Assembly: GCF_017745095.1 (NCBI RefSeq)
Contig: NZ_JAGHZZ010000020.1
Coordinates: 22,862 to 86,861 of the forward strand
Source: Sporocytophaga sp.
GTDB taxonomy: Bacteria; Bacteroidota; Bacteroidia; Cytophagales; Cytophagaceae
Length of the DNA: 64,000 bases
Direction of reading: 5' to 3'
The position numbers and the translations under genes were made by a program. Positions 61,814 through 64,000 of this stretch are shown piece after piece; position 1 is the first letter of the stretch; every line of letters starts with the position of its first letter. The notes beneath the pieces were generated by a model, which was not told where the DNA came from, made no database searches, and saw only the letters and a program-made list of their open reading frames with translations.

Positions 61814-62785
61814 CTATTTTAATTTTTCCTTAAAAAGGTCTCTGAATTTTTTGAGCTTTGGATCAATTACATTAAGGCAATATCCACCTTCAGGGTTCTT
61901 ATTATAGTAATTCTGATGATACTCTTCAGCCCTGTAAAATTGATTGTATGCAGCTATTTCAGTGACTATTTTATCGTCAACATGACTTTGGACTTCTTCA
62001 ATCACTTTATTTGCAGCAGCTTTTTCTTCTTCAGTTTTATAAAATATAATGCTTCTGTATTGAGTACCCCTGTCAGCTCCTTGTTTGTTAAGAGTGGTAG
62101 GATTATGAGTAGATAAATGAATTCTTAATAAATCTTCATAACTGATTTCTGAAGGAATATAAGTGATTTCAATTACTTCGGCATGACCCGTTCTTCCACT
62201 GGATACTTCTTTGTATGTAGGATTAATAGTAAGTCCGCCACTATACCCGCTTTCAACTTTTACAACACCTTTTAGCTGTTGAAATAATGCTTCAGTGCAC
62301 CAGAAACATCCGCCGCCAAATATAGCTTTGCGCTCTTCTGACTTTATTTTTTTCATTGATGCAGCATTGATGCAATAACGCAAGCCGGACGGAGGAGGGC
62401 CATCCTGAAAAACATGTCCCAAATGTGCATCACAAGTATTGCAAGTAACCTCTACTCTGTACATTCCGAATGAAATATCTTTATGATATGCAATCGCATT
62501 TGCTTTTAGAGGTTGAGTGAATGATGGCCATCCTGTGCCACTTTGAAATTTTTCCTCGTTGTCGAATAGAAGAGTATGACAACATACACAAGCATATTTA
62601 CCCGGTTCAAAAAGATTGCACATATCAGAACTATGTGCCCGCTCAGTGCCTTTTTTTCTGGTAATGTAAAATTGCTCTTCCGTGAGTATTTGCTTCCACT
62701 CCTGTTCGGATTTATTTTCACGTCGATCAGGTTCAGGATTACCGTGATTAACAAATTTTATTATGTCGAGCCATTTAAGTATCAT
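61814..62785 (-). CDS. msrBA: Peptide methionine sulfoxide reductase, MsrB-MsrA fusion
   Basis: A 323-residue bifunctional enzyme that reduces both sulfoxide epimers of methionine. The N-terminal half (about 20-148) is MsrB: zinc cysteines C66, C69, C115 and C118, SGTGWPSF, and the catalytic Cys C138 in GLRYCINAASM. The C-terminal half (about 152-320) is MsrA with the GGGCFWC motif (catalytic C160), YSGGLTINPTYKEVSSGRTGHAE and a late YHQNYY. Fusions of either order are known; here MsrB comes first. There is no signal peptide, so it works in the cytoplasm. It is a single gene. Confidence 0.95.
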   Translation of the reverse strand: MILKWLDIIKFVNHGNPEPDRRENKSEQEWKQILTEEQFYITRKKGTERAHSSDMCNLFEPGKYACVCCHTLLFDNEEKFQSGTGWPSFTQPLKANAIAYHKDISFGMYRVEVTCNTCDAHLGHVFQDGPPPSGLRYCINAASMKKIKSEERKAIFGGGCFWCTEALFQQLKGVVKVESGYSGGLTINPTYKEVSSGRTGHAEVIEITYIPSEISYEDLLRIHLSTHNPTTLNKQGADRGTQYRSIIFYKTEEEKAAANKVIEEVQSHVDDKIVTEIAAYNQFYRAEEYHQNYYNKNPEGGYCLNVIDPKLKKFRDLFKEKLK

Positions 62786-63047
62786 TTGAAAATGAGATTC
62801 TTTGTTTATTACACATTTACCAATCAGATCTCTAATTTATCTTTTTCTTATTGAATAAAATTAAATGTCATTAAAGAATTATTTTATTCTCACTAATGGA
62901 TTTATAATCAGATAATATTTTAATAATTTGCTTAAAATATTGAATAGAAACATTCTTCTTTAAAAGAGTCTTTTTGATAAGAAGGTTTTGGAGACTAAGA
63001 ATTATCAGCTTCTTTTGTTATATGCAGGAAATCATTAATTAAAGTTT

Positions 63048-63857
63048 ATGGCTGTTGACTTAAAAATTATAGATCGGAGTATATTGATGGCAGTGCCTGA
63101 AAGGCAGTATAAATTTGTATTGATTTATTGTAAATCCGGGCAGGTAATAATTGACATAGATGGTGAAAAGTATTTGATTGCGGAAAGACAATTTCTGACA
63201 GTTACTCCTAAACAGTTTTATCAGTTTATAGAAATTACCGATTGTCATGGTTATATCCTTGAGTTTACTTATGATTTTTTCTGCAAAAGTGATAAAGCTA
63301 TTGAATTAATTTATCATAATGGTTTGTATTGCCATTTCGGGTTAAACGAGCTTATTAATATTGCAACAGAAGAAAGTTATCTGAACGTAGAACACTGTTT
63401 TAGTTTAATTAGTAAGGAGTTATTGAATAAGTATTTTGAATATGAAGTTAGTCTGCATTCTATCATAACATTGCTTCACATTGAAGTAAGCAGAAATAAA
63501 ATTATCCAGCAGCAACGACCCCTATACAAGCCAGATGCACTTTTCCTGAATTTTTTAAATCTTGTAAGGGATAATTTTGAAAAAAGACTTGCAGCTAAGG
63601 AATATGCAGCTCTCTTAAATATAACAGAACAAAAGTTGAACGAGCTGACGAAAAAAAATACTGGTGAAACTACACAACAGGTTATTAATGATTTAATTAT
63701 ACTAGAAGCCAAGAGATTATTTAATTATGAAGATTTAAATGTGAAACAAATAGCCATTAAACTTGGGTTTGATGATACGCATTATTTTTCCAGATTCTTT
63801 AAAAAACAAACCTCAACAAGGGCTAAAGATCATTTAAGGAAGCTATTAACTGATTAG
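63048..63857 (+). CDS. AraC-family transcriptional regulator
   Basis: A 269-residue regulator with an N-terminal cupin-like sensing part (FVLIYCKSGQVIIDIDGEKYLIAERQFLTVTPKQFYQF). The C-terminal two HTH motifs are ...RLAAKEYAALLNITEQKLNELTKK and NVKQIAIKLGFDDTHYFSRFFKKQ. It is the last gene in the window. Just beyond it lie two 21-bp-spaced direct repeats and a promoter box for a gene to the right, which this protein could control (inference). Confidence 0.9.
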   Translation: MAVDLKIIDRSILMAVPERQYKFVLIYCKSGQVIIDIDGEKYLIAERQFLTVTPKQFYQFIEITDCHGYILEFTYDFFCKSDKAIELIYHNGLYCHFGLNELINIATEESYLNVEHCFSLISKELLNKYFEYEVSLHSIITLLHIEVSRNKIIQQQRPLYKPDALFLNFLNLVRDNFEKRLAAKEYAALLNITEQKLNELTKKNTGETTQQVINDLIILEAKRLFNYEDLNVKQIAIKLGFDDTHYFSRFFKKQTSTRAKDHLRKLLTD

Positions 63858-63932
63858 TCTTAATATTTATAGTTTATGTTTCCCATTTAGTGTCTTTTGT
63901 AATGATGAAGCTTTAGGTTTTCAAACTTTTCC

Positions 63933-63991
63933 TTGTCCACCATTTTTGTAGTTTTGTCCATTTTTTACCCAGCAGACCTGACCTACCTTTG
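63933..63991 (+). promoter_or_regulatory. Direct repeats and promoter box at right edge
   Basis: TTGTCCA occurs at 63933-63939 and again at 63954-63960, exactly 21 bp (two helical turns) apart, each followed by a T-rich run. Downstream, TACCTTTG (63984-63991) matches TAnnTTTG, but there is no TTTG 19-21 bp before it. This is what an AraC-type activator site and activator-dependent promoter look like. The target gene lies outside the window. Confidence 0.55.
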
Positions 63992-64000
63992 TGTCAGTAC

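Overview
The window looks like a low-GC chromosome of a gliding member of the Bacteroidota, most likely a Cytophagales close to Cytophaga or Sporocytophaga (inference). The grounds are type IX secretion (T9SS) C-terminal sorting domains of type A and type B on seven secreted proteins, a PorP/SprF-like outer-membrane protein, SprB-like and ELWxxDGT repeats, TonB receptors with carboxypeptidase-like N-domains, promoter boxes of the TAnnTTTG type, and start codons mostly without Shine-Dalgarno sequences. An expansin-like protein with a T9SS-like tail fits a plant-cell-wall or cellulose lifestyle. I found no rRNA, tRNA, CRISPR array, transposase or phage gene.

Layout. 1-9000: CapA fragment, unknown secreted protein flanked by a short repeat, zinc alcohol dehydrogenase with a small partner, KirBac-type K+ channel, two small lipoproteins, 5'-nucleotidase lipoprotein, SUKH-like and STAS-like small proteins. 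9200-12400: expansin-like protein, TPR membrane protein, EamA transporter. 12438-19609: AraC regulator divergent from a four-gene TonB receptor / DUF4374-like / PepSY / DUF4198-like operon, probably for iron or siderophore use. 19816-25106: a truncated metallopeptidase-like lipoprotein, then an ECF sigma factor, an anti-sigma-like protein with an SprB repeat and a sorting-domain-like tail, and a leucine-rich-repeat T9SS type B protein in one overlapping operon, divergent from a PorP/SprF protein. 25502-28805: TonB receptor plus DUF4249 lipoprotein. 29029-34754: flippase-like membrane protein, a large orphan PIN-like/coiled-coil/membrane protein, and an ELWxxDGT surface protein.

34923-40500 is a complete TetR / HlyD-lipoprotein / two ATPases / two permeases exporter operon laid out like E. 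coli ybiH-ybhGFSR, preceded by a perfect 42-bp palindrome. 40552-45924: a GH13 branching-enzyme-like protein, a Crp/Fnr regulator and a large T9SS repeat protein. 46050-56068: three paralogous parallel-beta-helix T9SS proteins; between the second and third sit two YegP-family genes around a WYL regulator. The regulator and both YegP genes have the same promoter layout: ACGCAA-N5-TTGCGT, exactly 10 bp, a TAnnTTT(G/A) box, then 24-25 bp to the ATG. This is the strongest candidate for an undescribed regulatory unit in the window.

56331-64000: SnoaL-like protein divergent from an SDR, PhnB-like VOC protein, cyclopropane-synthase-like methyltransferase and fatty-acid-hydroxylase-like protein (possible lipid modification pair), alpha/beta hydrolase, MsrB-MsrA fusion, and an AraC regulator followed at the right edge by a pair of 7-bp direct repeats 21 bp apart upstream of a promoter box.
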